DNA of 64,000 nucleotides from Coptis chinensis (lineage: Eukaryota > Streptophyta > Magnoliopsida > Ranunculales > Ranunculaceae): NCBI GenBank assembly GCA_015680905.1, contig CM027378.1, positions 40,645,001 through 40,709,000 on the forward strand. Reading direction: 5' to 3'. Shown here in pieces: positions 22,312 to 35,150 of this stretch. The notes beneath the pieces are model-generated. The model was not told the DNA's origin and did no database searches. It was given only the letters and a program-made list of their open reading frames with translations. The position numbers and the translations under genes are program-made. Each line of letters begins with the position of its first letter. Position 1 is the stretch's first letter.

Positions 22312-25300
22312 TCAACTAATTCTTAATCGTGGATACATATGTATCCTTGACATACTGAAACGGCTACCATTATTGCTATCAAACCAATAGCGATTCATAC
22401 AAGCTAAATCTTCTAATCGATAATTGGGCCAAAAAAATAATTTTAATTTAAAAATTTATTTGTATCTACATCAAGATGCTTATCCTCATACAAAAATTTA
22501 CCACAGTTCTTTGCATTATTCCCATTGCAAAAACTTTGGTTCTTTCCCCAACATTGAAATTTATCGAATTTAAACAAATTTGAATTCTAAGCTCTCTACT
22601 GACGCCCGGGAGATAAAATATTTTCAGGAACAATAAAATCATTATGATTTTCGTCTCTATTCCCAAACAACTTTTCATGTTGTGCAATGGATTCACTAAT
22701 ACCATTATTATTAATTTTTTTTTTTTTGCTTGATATCTTCGATTAGTTTGGTGCTTACTCTTATGCACCCGAAATAGCTATGGTTTGGTACATGAGAAAT
22801 TGTCCATCCCATTTTATGGATAGCCGAACCGTTTCAATAATAAATATTCCCCTTTTATCAATTTTGTAAGAGTTGTAGTCTTCGAATCAGCATTACATCG
22901 ATACTCATTTCGTCTCTTTGAATAGAGGATATAGCAAAACTTCCTTTGGATTTATCAATCTAAGCAGAGACAATATACCTTGATATTTTGGATTATTTTT
23001 TGGTTAAAAGAATGTTCCCATCTCAGTTGAAAAATAAAATATCCTTTCAGAATAAATCTAGCTCATTTGCTATCTTTGTTCTTAGATTGCTTTTTGTTTC
23101 TACGTTTTTGAATGTCCGATACCCCAAAATCTTCTTTCATTTTTTTTTTTCTTGATGAATATGGATCCAATACAATATTATTTTGGTTTTGCGCAGTTGA
23201 TCCAAGATTTCCTTGGACTGACTGTTGTTTTTCTTCTTGATTTCTATTCTCTAATCCAAATTCAAGCAATTTTTTTTTATTAGATGATACACGAACATTT
23301 TTTTTTTCGTTGATATTTTTACTAAAATTTTGATTTATATTTAATTTTAAAAGAAGTAAATTTATTGGTATGATCCGTGGTTGAATCTTATATGCATGAT
23401 AAAGTAACACAAATTCTGGCAAAAACCAAAGTTCTAAATTCAATATGGGCCAATTTAGTATTTCTTCATTCAGTTCCATCCAATCAAAACATATATTTTT
23501 TTGATTGGATGAGTTGATTTGTTTATAAATATCGAGATTAAAAATATCCTTATTATCCATTTTTTTTGTATCGATTTTTTCAATTGTTTGATAATAATTA
23601 GTCCGAGTCTTAGTATTTTTATTAATGTTGGGCGGCTCGATATCTATATTTGCCCATTCCTCAATATTGATATTTTTTATAAGACAAAAATTAATAATTC
23701 TCCAATCAAAATATTTTCTATCCGTATTTTTATCCCTATCAATAATATAATCTTTTCGTAGATAATTACTAAGATCTATATCTCCTGGCAAATAAAAAAT
23801 TCAGAATTATATGTGTTGTAATTATAGGGAATCCCGGGACTTATTTACTTGTAACGGCTTGAAATATATGAACCCTTTTTATCTTCATAATGAATATATT
23901 TATTTGATAAAAGATCATATTTGTAGGTTTTTAATTTATCGTTTTGACTCGGTAATGAATTCATTGCATAATTGTTTTTTTTATTGTAATGAATTAATTG
24001 GTCTTTTTTCACATGAATCAAAAAATTTGAGTTTGTATTTTGAACCAAAAACTTTGATTTATTTTTTTTTTTCGCCATTTTTTTGGTACTACTAATCTAG
24101 ACCATCTAGTCTGAGATAAATCGTTATTGATAGTGATCATTACCCATTAACCAATTTTTCCATTCATTCATTCCTAATTTCATGGTTTCTTATGCCTTGA
24201 TTTGGAATGAAATATTCCTTTGTGTTTCACAAAAATCTTTTATTATATTCTTAATAAAAGGGGTTGTTCCGTGATATTGAAATATGGATTTCAAGTGATA
24301 CTTGTTGATAACTTGGTTTTGTGATAATTTGTAAAATATATATGCCTGTGACAAGGAAGAGAGGTCACAAAAAAATCTGCAATTCTTATTACTAATATTA
24401 GAAATGGATTTTTGTAGAGTCTAAATAAAATAAATTGTATTTTGATTTGTTTCATCATAGTAACTGTATTTATCACTCATTTTTTTTTTTTTAAGTAAAA
24501 TTTGTACATTGATTCTGGGAATATTAATGATATGTAAAAAGATATCTATGTATATCCTTTCAATAAAAAATTTAAAAAAAATAGTGACATTTACGCATTA
24601 GTCGGGCATTTTTCTTTTTAATATTAATATCTGCCAAATTTCTTTCGAGATTCTAATCTGTTATTATCACAACTTGTTTCATTAGGACTAATTTTTATAT
24701 CCGAGTTAAAAATATGTTTTTCTTGTATTTTTGTTATTTTTTTTCTAGTTGATTTCTGATTGTACTTGTCCTATCCGTCAAATCCTTCATCTTTTTTTCT
24801 GTCAGTGAATAGTTTGTCCAATCGATGGATCTAATTTGAATGGACGATTCATGAATCGTATGATTACTTATTATTAAATTATTATTTTTGATATTCGATT
24901 CATATACCCCCCTCAATCCAAATAATGGAATTGGACTTACTTTTGCAAAATCTTTCATTTTATATTTTATAAATAGAACTATTTTTATAACCCATCTTGT
25001 TTTTTTTTTTGATACCGTTAAAAACCATTTTGCTCTTTCTTTTACTTTTAATATTTCTTTTACTTTTAATATTTCTAGATCTAGAAAAAAATTTATTTTT
25101 TTACTTTTATCGCTTGTTTTTCAAGTTCTCTATAAATAGGTTTAAAAAAGGAAGGTTTTTTTTGGGGGAACCAAAGGGCGCTTCGCTTCCATTCCCCAAA
25201 CTGTTAAAAAGAAAAATTACCCTTTTTACCTTTCGCTTTCATCGGATCTCCGTGATAGGATTGTAGCTTAGATCTGTGCCACGGTTTTGCATGAAAGGAA

Positions 25301-25735
25301 ATAGGATCTTTATCCTAATACCCTCGGTTAACCAATTTTGTGGAAATTTGTTTTTATATAATTGAACACCATTATAGGTGCATTTAACATGGATTTCTCT
25401 ACTCCACTCTTCCCAATCCTCGCACCCACTCGGGTAATTGAAATAATAGTATACGTACAATATTTTTGGCTATTATCAACGAGGGCAATATTATATTTTT
25501 TCTAAAAAACGATTGAATTACTAACAAAGAACCCCTTATTGCTTGAGCAAATAGAATAGTATCCCAAGTTTTTGCTATTGTTATACGTTCATTCTCTTTT
25601 TTTTTCTCCTCATTTTTATTATTCTTTGCTTTAGTCTCTTCTGAATTCAAAATTTTGAATTCCACACCTTTCCCCACCCAATTCCTAAAAATAAACATTC
25701 TGGAAATATATAAAAAAAAAGAAAAAGTTTTGTAT
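22312..25735 (-). pseudogene. ycf1: plastid ycf1 (TIC214) copy, 3' two-thirds
   Basis: Ends at TGA 22314-22312 after [19 protein letters not shown]. Recognisable blocks: [13 protein letters not shown] (about 22380), [12 protein letters not shown] (22760), the 23791-23063 open stretch with ILNWPILNLELWFLPEFVLL, and [20 protein letters not shown] near 25400. The 5' end of the gene is missing, cut at the retroelement junction near 25735. Frameshifts and stops are numerous. In plastids TIC214 is a component of the inner-envelope import complex. Confidence 0.9.
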
Positions 25736-25885
25736 GCTTCCCTAAAGATACTTGGAACTAAAGATAATGTTTATGGGCGAACAAAGTAATGAGACTTCAA
25801 TTAGTACTCCAGACATCACCCAAGGAGTTGCTAGGAAGTTTCGGGTTGGATCCAGAACCTAGCACGCAGTTGTAGTCTGAACCTC

Positions 25886-27452
25886 TGATAAAATGTAAAA
25901 CGATAGTTTTACCTACGAACAAGTGATGAAACTCAAACATAAGTAAAACTAAAGCTATTTCCTATTCTATATATCACAGTTCTACACTCTCGATGCTATT
26001 GCAATAAGTGGAGTAGAGAATTCGTTCCACTCCTAGTTCTTTAGAATTAACGTTAACGACGATTATCAGTTCTATCAAAGTCAATGAGAGTACGGATTAA
26101 TGTAATTATGCTAACAACGAGGAAAATAACGTAATCGAAATGTTCTAAATAATAAGATGACAAATAAAATAATAAGGTTCGAATCTAGATAAAGAATTAG
26201 GGGGATTTGATTCCACCTTAATTCGACTTAATAAACTAGCAAGAATTGTCGTAATCCGAATTGCAATGCTTTCGCATAACAATTGGGTCTTTTTAATCCC
26301 AAATTGTTCATGGTAATCTCTACCAACTAACAACTAGCATGTGAAGTAGTCAAACCCATTCTCATGGTGAACTAACTACTTTCTAGAATGGAATAGATCA
26401 TTACCAAAAATTCTACGCTAATAACAATCAAGTTTCATCAAGGCTTCCTCAAACCCCTCTAATGGAGGTTTTAGCCTTGAATCATTATACTATCATTTCT
26501 AAAGCAAAAACAATCAAAACAAGTCAATATTGAATAGCTAATTAACTTTATTAATCTAATTTAACAATAGTCTAAGATTTAAAATGGATTAAAACTGAAT
26601 TTAAAACTAATTTAGAACTAAGATTATGAATACTAATTATCAATTTAAAACAACTAAATCTATGAATGAAAGATTGAATTCGAAATTAAATATTGAAATA
26701 TAAACTAAGTATTTTATTCTAAAATTCAAAACTTGTTCTAACAACTAATAAAATTGACAACTAACTAGATTAATCTATAAAAACTAATTTAATGAATTAA
26801 AACTAATTATTTTGATTCTTCACTAACTAAAAACTAACTAAAAACTCATTGACTAAGTAAAAACTAAGATAGCTTAAGAGCTAAGCCTTTGTCTCTCATA
26901 TGGAGGAGACAATATCCACAAATTTGTGCATAGGCTGAGGAGCCATGTTTTGGCCCGAAAAATCGAGCCCAAAACCGTATTACTTCAGTCCAGAAAAGGA
27001 TTTTAAGCTAAATTTGACTTCAACAGAATTTTTTCCCACTTTTGGTCCTTTGATTGGGTCAAGGCTTGGACCATTAGAAAGCTCTTTCTGAGCCGGTTGT
27101 TTTGACATAAGGTAGGCCCAATTCTGAGGTCTGAGTCCAAAGATACTGCCTTCGGAAGTTCAGCTGACTTTTGTGCGCTATTTCTGCCCGCGTTGATTTT
27201 GACTTTTCAGCTTTGACTGGGCTTTAAAAAGGCTTTTTCTCCTTGAATCTTGGCCTTTAATCATAGAACTTCTTAGCAACCAACCTTTGCTTCATTATCT
27301 CGTAAAAGGGGCGCATTTCTACACATATTCGACTCCAATGCCTAAAATACATAAGAACGCGATAACAGTACTAACTCTTACTTATTAATCACATAATTGG
27401 TCTAAAAGTAATATTTTTAAGGGGTTAAAACTACAGTTTTGGGCTCTTATCA
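25886..27452 (-). repeat. Athila-type 3' LTR (left copy)
   Basis: 1567 bp, nearly identical to 33316-34830. It keeps a segment of about 40 bp at about 26276-26317 (ATAACAATTGGGTCTTTTTA..) that the other LTR lacks. Confidence 0.92.
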
Positions 27453-27466
27453 AACCACCCCCAAAT
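27453..27466 (-). promoter_or_regulatory. Athila polypurine tract
   Basis: TATTTGGGGGTGGTT on the minus strand directly precedes the 3' LTR start, as typical for plus-strand priming in this group. Confidence 0.7.
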
Positions 27467-30400
27467 AGCATTTTGCTTGTCCTCAAGCAAATATGAGAAA
27501 TTAGAATAAGTGACCAAAAATGGAGTTCTAACTAATCTCATTTCGTCGAGTGTGATTGCATTGACCATATGCAACAAGGCCTTAAACTACTAGGAATTCC
27601 CTAGTGGAAGAGTTATAGCCTCATGAGAGTTTTTCAGTGAAGATACTCACAAACTTCATCTACACTATAACGACTAAGAAATAAAACTATTGTTTCCTTA
27701 TTTATGTCTCAATTATCTATACATCTCATTAGCAATGAATACAGAATAATCAAGTCGAAACCTAAGCTAATATATGCATAATAATCAATCATCTATGAAT
27801 AAACATATATACAATGAGTAATACTATGAAATGCACTAACAGTCCGTTTATGAAACTTTGGAATAAGCGTCCTTAAGTAGGTCCTCACATAAAAGTCAAG
27901 ACAAAAACACTCTGATTTTTCCGCTCAAGTTTAATTTACTCCAAGCAATGCGATTGGGCACACTTTACCTTACAAACTCAATAACACACAAGGAAGCCGA
28001 AGTCGATCAAACACATCTGCCACTTACTATCACACTAACATAATCCTAATTGAGCTAGAGGTCTTTATTAGGTATTGCGGGGATTAGTTGATGGTTTTAA
28101 GAATGAAGGAAATGTATATTCGAAAAGAACCAGTTTGAGATAATAGAGTCTTCATATTATGTAACTAGAGAAAACATTGTTCTTTACTTTGTTTCCATCC
28201 TTAGCCATTTTTTTTTCTTTTTCCTTGGCTTTTGACTCCTTTGATTCTGTTTTTGGAGTTCTAACTCTTTATTTTTATTTTTATTTTCTTTGGATGGAAA
28301 CTTTCTTTTCTTATTTGAAGCAACTAACAAATTCTTGATTTCAAGGGTCGTTCTCTTTTCTATGCTTTATCTCTATTCTCAGACTTATTCAAAGAATGGG
28401 TAGGCTGATTTTTATTTTTATTTTGTTTTGTAAAAGGGTAAAGGATTTGCGGTTTATGAAAGGTTAATGAAAGGCTCAGAAGGACGACTAGTAGAAAATA
28501 ATTCATAAGGTTTGAATTTCTGGCTATATCAATCCAAAGAGGGCCTAAATTCTCGCTTAGGATATGGTATAGTTATCAAGCAAGTGGACGTGTGATTTCT
28601 CTATTCGAAATTTACTTCTCCCTTGTGCCATTTTCTCGAATATTTTACTCATTTAGGCTTTAGGCTATATTCTCACAGGATTTGTAGAATAATAAGTACT
28701 CTAGCCTAGTTTTCATAAACTTACTGCCAATACAACATTGATACTCATGCAATATATATATAGAAAGATGTAAAGATTATTACCTACATATTAACCTAAG
28801 TTTCTAAAAACTATTCTAATGCAAAAGCTAACGTGAAACTTCTAGATTATTAAGAGCATAGAGAAAAAAAAACAATACCAATATTCCTAAGTGTATAGCA
28901 TAAACTTTTTATTTATTTTTTTGAATTTTTGATTTTTTTATTAGAAAACAAGTGCATATTATACATATCATGCTCCTAACAGATGTGTTAATTTACTCGT
29001 GTTTCTATGCCACCCCTAAACAAAAAATCATGCTTTGTCCTCAAAGTATTGAAATAAAAAGGGTAGAAAAATACCATGGAAATGCGTGAAAGTTTAGAAC
29101 ATTTGCAAAACAAAGTCAAAGCATACTAATATAGACAAATAAGAACAGATGCAACTCTATATGAGTTCCACCCGTGATGGGGTTACAAGAAGTAAATTGC
29201 TTGGGACATAAACAGACACTAACTGAAACTAAAAACTTACATTATCTCCAGCGTTTAAGCGTCATCACTCTCCTCTTCATAGGACCAAGGTTCTTTTACG
29301 TGCTGCCATGCTATGATAACTTGCCAAGCCCTTCGCCGTGTATCATCAACTATAGATAACCATTAGCGGTTCACAACCTACGTGTATGATCACCTCGCGA
29401 AACCAAGCACCATAGGTGTCGCTTTGGAACAAATCTTCAAAAGACTGCTCAGGTATAACTGTAGGAGATGTCATCACAATAACTACTCTCTAGAAGTGCT
29501 GCAAACAACCCTGGAAAACTCACAAAAAATCAGAAAATTAAAGCGGCTGCAAAGGTCAGGGCGCGGGGCGCGCTCTGGTCTTACTCGAGTTATAGTGATT
29601 TCAGCGCAGGGTGCGCTCTGGAATGGTGTGGGTAGGGCGCGGGGCACGCTCCGTGTACTTTGAGTAGGATGAAGTGAAAAACAAAAGGAAAAATTTAGAG
29701 GTTCAAGGTGAGATATGCAAGTGAGATATGTGGGTTGTGAGTGTAGAAGGAATCAAGTATATATAGGGTTTTAGTTTCTAAAACGAATATCAACAAGTTG
29801 CCAAAAAAAAAAAAAAAAATTAAGGCAATTGCCGGAAACAAAATATTCTAAAACCAAAATGGAAACAAGTTAGGTGCATATTCCGAATATAAACCAATAG
29901 TTTTTTGGTTAAATTCAAAATAGCAACTTCCTAATTCTATTCATTGAAATTCCATTCTACAACAATATCTAATCTTAGCCACATCAATATCGGCAACGTT
30001 CTTAAACACTCGTATTTCCACAGTTTGCAAATTAATGTCTAAAATGGTGGATAAGATAAAAACAATGCTAAAAATAATAATATCACCCCCAAACAATTCG
30101 GGAAGGTGGGATTTACGCAAAAATCATCGCATGCTTAGACAAAAAACCAAATTAAATTAAAATAAAAATTCAAATAACAATTAACTACATAATTCAAATT
30201 TAACTACTAAATTTAACAACTCAATATCCAATCTACTAAAAACAATAAAAACAACATCAAAACAATAAATTTCCTAAACCATTAGCCACAAGATGAAGAT
30301 GGTCCCTCATACGAAGATTGGCCCGCGTCATTTGTCCTTTGGTGACGACGCTCATGCCTCACAGACTCCTCTGAGGAAGAACCCTCGATGGATGGCATGC

Positions 30401-31116
30401 GTTCTAGAATTTTACTGTTGACTTGGGCCCAAGCCCAAACAAATTTGGAAATACCCATTTTGTCCCTATGCACACAAAATTAAAATTGAAATTCTCGACT
30501 CGTTACCGGTCCGATTTTTGCGAATGGGATATGAAAAAAATCAGGAGAGAATTTCCAATCCAATGATTCATAAAACATTCTATTCTAACCATGGTTGACA
30601 TATAAAAAGGTGGAAAATGCCTCGAAGTGCGTGAATAACGTAAGTTATACGAACAAATGAAATCTAAATTCATAGATAATGTCAACCATAATCAAAATAC
30701 GATTAAATGGCATAAGCAACAAAAATAGAAAGTTTAACAATCAAGGATGGATATACTAACACTCCACCTCCAAACAAATTTTATAGAACAGAGTTTAGAA
30801 AATTTGTTTTAAACGTGGGTCTTTTAAAGTCAGATTCCCAAGACTTCCTAAATTACAATTTTTATGGTTTTGATATTTTTATGAACACAATAAGCAGTAA
30901 AGACGTAAATCACTCCATAGATAAACATGACCCAAAAACCAAGAAAATATGCGAAAGTGGAAAGCATGAATTACATTAAACGTGGACTTAGGATCCGGTA
31001 CTTACAACCACTCACTCCATAGGGAGGGCCCGGTTACCTGAATAGTGCACTTACCAAAATATAAGATTGGAATGGAGTACACCGAAGAATATAATGAGTC
31101 TTTTATAGTCATCTAC
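27467..31116 (-). other. Athila 3' internal region, mostly non-coding
   Basis: No RT, integrase or clear env-like gene. Short minus frames at 30685-30503 (RHFPPFYMSTMVRIECF) and 30473-30282 may be remnants of the element's third reading frame, but I cannot assign them. Three GC-rich GAGCGCRCCCYGCGCCC-like motifs lie at about 29559-29655. A run of about 17 A lies at 29803-29819. Confidence 0.5.
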
Positions 31117-32030
31117 TCAAGACTTTATCTCTAACATATGTATATAATGAACATGCAGTTTACCATATATCAACAACCGAAATAGTTGTGGATCTTGCCA
31201 TAAATAATTAACATGGAATGCACCCCCAAACAGAATCAAGTACCAAGACTTTCGACGACCCAACTTAGTAAAATGAAAGCGAAGTCTGATAGACCTAGAA
31301 CGTAACTGAGCATACACCTTCTTCTTCATGTTTGAAGGAAAAGGTGTCCAAGTGAATGATCGTGAGAAAATAGATGTTTGTGGAAGATATGTTGGATATG
31401 TATAAGTTTTAGAAGGAAAGAATGGAAAGAATGGAAAAAATGGGAATATGGGTTTAGCACAAAACTCATTCATGGTGTAGGTAGGAATTGTCTCAATTCT
31501 GAAAATAAAGGTGCCAAGTGCCTTTTCCTTGGGAATTATTTTCGTATTAGGAGGATTTAGAAAATCATAAAGCACAGGAGAAACAAGAGGTTCAAGTGCA
31601 AACTTAAGGTTCCTTTGAAAAGATGGAAGGTGGGGAAAATTTGTGATGGAATATGAATGAGTGACAGGATGATGGGAGGTGGATGAGTGGGGCCCGGCTA
31701 GAGCTCTCCGGTCTAGATCACCAGAAGCCTTGAGATATGCAAGACATTCCTCAATAGGTGGGTCAAAAGAATCACTGGGATAGAGGGTGAAAAATTCTTC
31801 TTCTGTCATGGCGTCAATGGATGAATGGAGTTAATAGGAAAGGACTCGCGAGGTGGCAAGGAAGAGTTGCAAAAGAGTCGAAGGAAATCTTCCTCAACTT
31901 CCAGGGAGTTCTCGTTGAAGTTCGAACTTCCAATGGAAAAGAATTTGTGCATCTGATTATCAGGAAACGTGGTTTTGAAATAATCTTGAGCTAAGCTCTC
32001 GATCATGCTAACCTCTCCATCTAAAGTCAT
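31117..32030 (-). pseudogene. Athila post-protease region, broken frames
   Basis: Two frames, 32030-31806 (MTLDGEVSMIESLAQDYFKT) and 31809-31117 (PIEECLAYLKASGDLDRRAL), continue downstream of the protease after stops. They correspond in position and style to the protease-RT linker of Athila elements. The second half (PFFPFFPFFPSKTY and further) matches nothing I know, and RT sequence does not follow, so a deletion joins this to the 3' region. Confidence 0.55.
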
Positions 32031-33315
32031 ATCTGGGAACTATTTTGTCATTTTAAAAACATTTACCTTAACAGAAAGATGGCCAAAAGACATGGACATC
32101 AAACCATCGCGTCAGTTTATAAGCGCGTTGGCAGTAGCCAAGAAAGAACGCCCTAAAATGATCGGAACAGAGTCGTTAGCGACTTCTGTATCGAGGATAA
32201 CAAAATCAGAAAGATAGTAGAAATCTTGAACCTTAACAAACACATTTTTAACCACACGCTTAGGATAATTAATAGACTGATCAGCTAATTGCAACGTCAT
32301 TTTAGTAGGTTGCATCTCCTGTAGACCTATTTGTTTATATAAATAATACGGGAGTAAGTTAACACTCGCCCCCTGGTCTAATAGTGCGGTCGTCGTGTGG
32401 GAATCTCCTACGGTGCATTGTACAGTAGGACGACCAGGGTCCTTGTACTTAACGATTCCATTATGTTTGGTTAAAGTTGGAAAATGTTCAGTTAAGAAGG
32501 CATCTTTAGGAATATTTGTCTTACGCCTAGTAGTGCACAACTCTTTGAGAAACTTAGCATAATGAGGTAACTTTTTAATCTCTTCAAGAAAGGGTAGGTT
32601 TAGCGTTAGATTTTTGAAAACTTTCATAATCTCATCAAAATTCGTATCCTTGGTTAACATGGCTAATCTCTGAGAAAATGGTGGTTTCTCTCTATATTTA
32701 GCACATGGATCAACAAGATGTCTAACCTTGGCTTTTTGTTTCTTAGGTTGTGGTTTAACTGGTATTTCTACTGGGGTAGGATCTTCAGTTATTACTTCGG
32801 TATCTAGTATAATATCTAGTGTAGGGGCTACTGGTGGGGTAACTACAGGCATAGTTACGGCGTTATCAACCACTCTGCCAGAACGGAGAGTGGTGATGGC
32901 CTTAAGCTCACCTACGCTTCTATTTTCATTACTAGTATTACCGTTTACCTCAAAGGTTGTGTTTGTTGCTTTAGGATTAGGTATCGCTTGACATGGAAAC
33001 ATACCTTTGGGTTGTACTTTCTCTTGGGCTAACTATTGTAAGGAAAGCTGGATGGACTATAAAATCTGTTGTTGGGTTTCCATAAAGGCGTTGAAACAAT
33101 CCGGTTGTGGAGGAGTGTTTGTTACAGGTTGTGTGATATGAACTATGTCACGTTGATTATTAACAAATGGGTTGTGATAGTTATGATTAACTGGAACGAT
33201 ACCTCTATTAGTATTATAATTATTATTGTTATAATTATTAAAATTCCCTTGTCCTTGTCCTTGTCCTTGTCTCCATGGAGCTTGATTGTAATTGTTTGCT
33301 GGTAGCGACGCCATT
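32031..33315 (-). pseudogene. Athila gag C-terminus and retropepsin
   Basis: Frames 33314-33057 (NNYNQAPWRQ, GQ and NN repeats) and 33002-32112. The latter has TLRSGRVVDN, the KLPHYAKFLKEL block, the protease active site LLDQGASVNLLPYYLYKQIG (DTG/DLGAS changed to DQGAS) and the flap/C-terminal block VPIILGRSFLATANALIN. The aspartic protease would cut the Gag-Pol polyprotein. The active-site Asp is kept, but a stop separates it from Gag. Most of Gag (capsid) is missing. Confidence 0.85.
33298..33315 (-). promoter_or_regulatory. Athila primer binding site (degraded)
   Basis: Next to the 5' LTR, ATGGCGTCGCTACC on the minus strand resembles the TGGCGCCGTTGCCGG type used by Athila/TAT elements. 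The Gag C-terminal text begins immediately after it. Confidence 0.55.
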
Positions 33316-34830
33316 TGATAAAATGTAAAACGATAATTTTACCTACGAACAAGCGATGAAACTCAAACATAAGTAAAACTAAAGCTATTTCCTATTCTAT
33401 ATATCAAAGTTCTACACTCTCGATGCTATTGCAATAAGTGGAGTAGAGAATTCGTTCCACTCCTAGTTCTTTAGAATTAATGTTAACGACGATTATCAGT
33501 TCTATCAAAGTAAATGAGAGTATGGATTAATGTAATTATGCTAACAACGAGAGAAATAACGTAATCGAAATGTTCTAAATAATAAGATGACAATTAAAAT
33601 AATAAGGTTCAAATCTAGATAAAGAATTAGGGGGATTTGATTCCACCTTAATTTGACTTAATAAACTAGCAAGAATTGTCGTAATCCGAATTGCAATGCT
33701 TTCGTAACTCTACCAACTAACAACTAGCATGTGAAACAGTCAAACCCATTCTCATGGTGAACTAACTACTTTCTAGAATGGAATAGATCATTACCAACAA
33801 TTCTACGCTAATAACAATCAAGTTTCATCAAGGCTTCCTCAAACCCCTCTAATGGAGGTTTTAGCCTTGAATCATTATACTATCATTTCTAAAGGAAGAA
33901 CAATTAAAACAAGTTATTATTGAATAACTAATTAACTTTATTAATCTAATTTAACAATAGTCTAAGATTCAAAATGGATTAAAATTGAATTTAAAACTAA
34001 TTTAGAACTAAGATTATGAATACTAATTATCAATTTAAAACAACTAAATCTATGAATGAAAGATTGAATTCGAAATTAATATTGAAATATAAACTAAGTA
34101 TTTTATTCTAAAATTCAAAACTTGTTCTAACAACTAATAAAATTGACAACTAACTAGATTAATCTATAAAAACTAATTTAATGAATTAAAACTAAGTATT
34201 TTGATCCTTCACTAACTAAAAACTCATTGACTAAGTAAAAACTAAGATAGCTTAAGAGCTAAGCCTTTGTCTCTCATATGGAGGAGACAAGATCCACAAA
34301 TTCGTGCATGGGCTGAGGAGCTATGTTTTGGGCCGAAAAATCGAGCACAAAACCTTATTACTTCAGTCCACAAAGGGATTTTCAGCTGGATTTGACTTCA
34401 ACAACTTTTTTGTCCATTTTTGCTCCTCTGATTGGGTCAAGGCTTGGACAATTAGAAAGCTCTTTCCGAGCTGGTGGTTTTCACATAAGGTAGGCCCAAT
34501 TCTGAGGTCTAAGTCCAAAGATACGGTCTCCGGAAGTTCTGCTGACTTTTGTGCGCAATTTCTGCCCGCATTGACTTTGACTTTTCAGCTTTGACCGGGT
34601 TTTAAAAAGACTTTTTCTCCTTGAATCTTGACCTTTAATCATAGAACTTCTTAGCAACCAACCTTTGCTCTATCATCTCGCAAAAGGGGCGCATTTCTGT
34701 ACATATTCGACTCCAATGCTTGAAATACATAAGAACACGATAACAGTACTAACTCTTACTTATTAACCACATAATTGGTCTAAAAGTAATATTGTTAAGG
34801 GGTTAAAACTACAGTTTTGGGCTCTTATCA
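33316..34830 (-). repeat. Athila-type 5' LTR (right copy)
   Basis: 1515 bp. Same TGATAAGAGCCC start (minus strand, 34830) and TTTTATCA end (33316) as the left LTR, differing by a deletion of about 40 bp and scattered substitutions. Confidence 0.92.
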
Positions 34831-35150
34831 ACCTGTGTCGGCATAACTGTGCTGAAGAAGACTCCGCCACTTTTGACTTACTCAACAGTGTCATCCTCGA
34901 TAGGTTAAACTTTTAGGGAAAATGGGCACACTATCTGTTCAGTAAATTGTATGCCATTTTGACTTGGAACCAGAGATAATGTTCCTGGTGATCGGACCTG
35001 AGTTGTATGCTAGTTTCTTGTGTTCCCATGACATCACCACCGGGGTTGCTAGGAAGATTTGGATTGGATCCAAATCTTAGCACACGATCACTGGCCTAGA
35101 CTTCTGTCGGCATGATTGTGCTGAGGAAGACTCCCCCACTATTGTTCTAG

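Larger units (their letters stand above)
16280..25735 (-). other. nuclear plastid DNA insertion (NUPT), about 9.4 kb of the small single-copy region
   Basis: Collinear with the plastid order ndhE-ndhG-ndhI-ndhA-ndhH-rps15-ycf1, all genes on the minus strand. psaC and ndhD are not reached on the left, and the 5' part of ycf1 is absent on the right. Every gene except perhaps the shortest stretches has indels or stops, so the copy is decayed and non-functional. Both flanks are retroelement tandem-repeat DNA, not plastid. Edges were placed where plastid-like text stops and are good to roughly 50 bp. Confidence 0.93.
25886..34830 (-). mobile_element. Athila-type Ty3/gypsy element, internally deleted
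   Basis: Minus strand, 8.9 kb. Two LTRs of about 1.5 kb begin TGATAAGAGCCC and end TTTTATCA on the minus strand. Flanks are ACCTC (25881-25885) and ACCTG (34831-34835), a 5-bp target duplication with one mismatch. Only the end of gag and a retropepsin remain of the coding region. I found no RT, RNase H or integrase, so it could only have moved using proteins of another copy. Confidence 0.88.
25741..35150. repeat. tandem pair of an approximately 265-bp repeat, first unit split by the Athila element
   Basis: Unit 1 is 25753-25885 plus 34831 to about 34955; unit 2 starts at about 34957. Shared blocks are GATAATGTT, GACATCACC followed by GTTGCTAGGAAG, GGATTGGATCCA-like text, CTTAGCACAC-like text, then TGTCGGCAT and GTGCTGARGAAGACTCC. 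The Athila element sits inside unit 1. These look like untranslated-region repeats of the LTR element whose 3' LTR is at 35875. Confidence 0.7.

Noticed and set aside
22466..22768. Independent small gene between rps15 and ycf1
   Set aside because: Its [11 protein letters not shown] and PGVSRELRIQICLN text belongs to the ycf1 C-terminus, so it is part of that copy.
23519..25266. Plus-strand I/F/L-rich frames
   Set aside because: They are shadows of the AT-rich minus-strand ycf1 copy.
16280..25735. A piece of real plastid genome
   Set aside because: Both sides continue into nuclear retroelement repeats and the genes are full of frameshifts, so it is a nuclear copy unless the assembly is chimeric.
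29382..29663. Plus-strand Arg/Gly-rich protein (RSGRGARSGL..)
   Set aside because: It arises from the GC-rich motifs read backwards inside the minus-strand Athila element.
33057..33314. A gene starting at ATG 33314 (MASLPANNYNQ..)
   Set aside because: The ATG is part of the primer binding site next to the LTR. The real Gag start is deleted.
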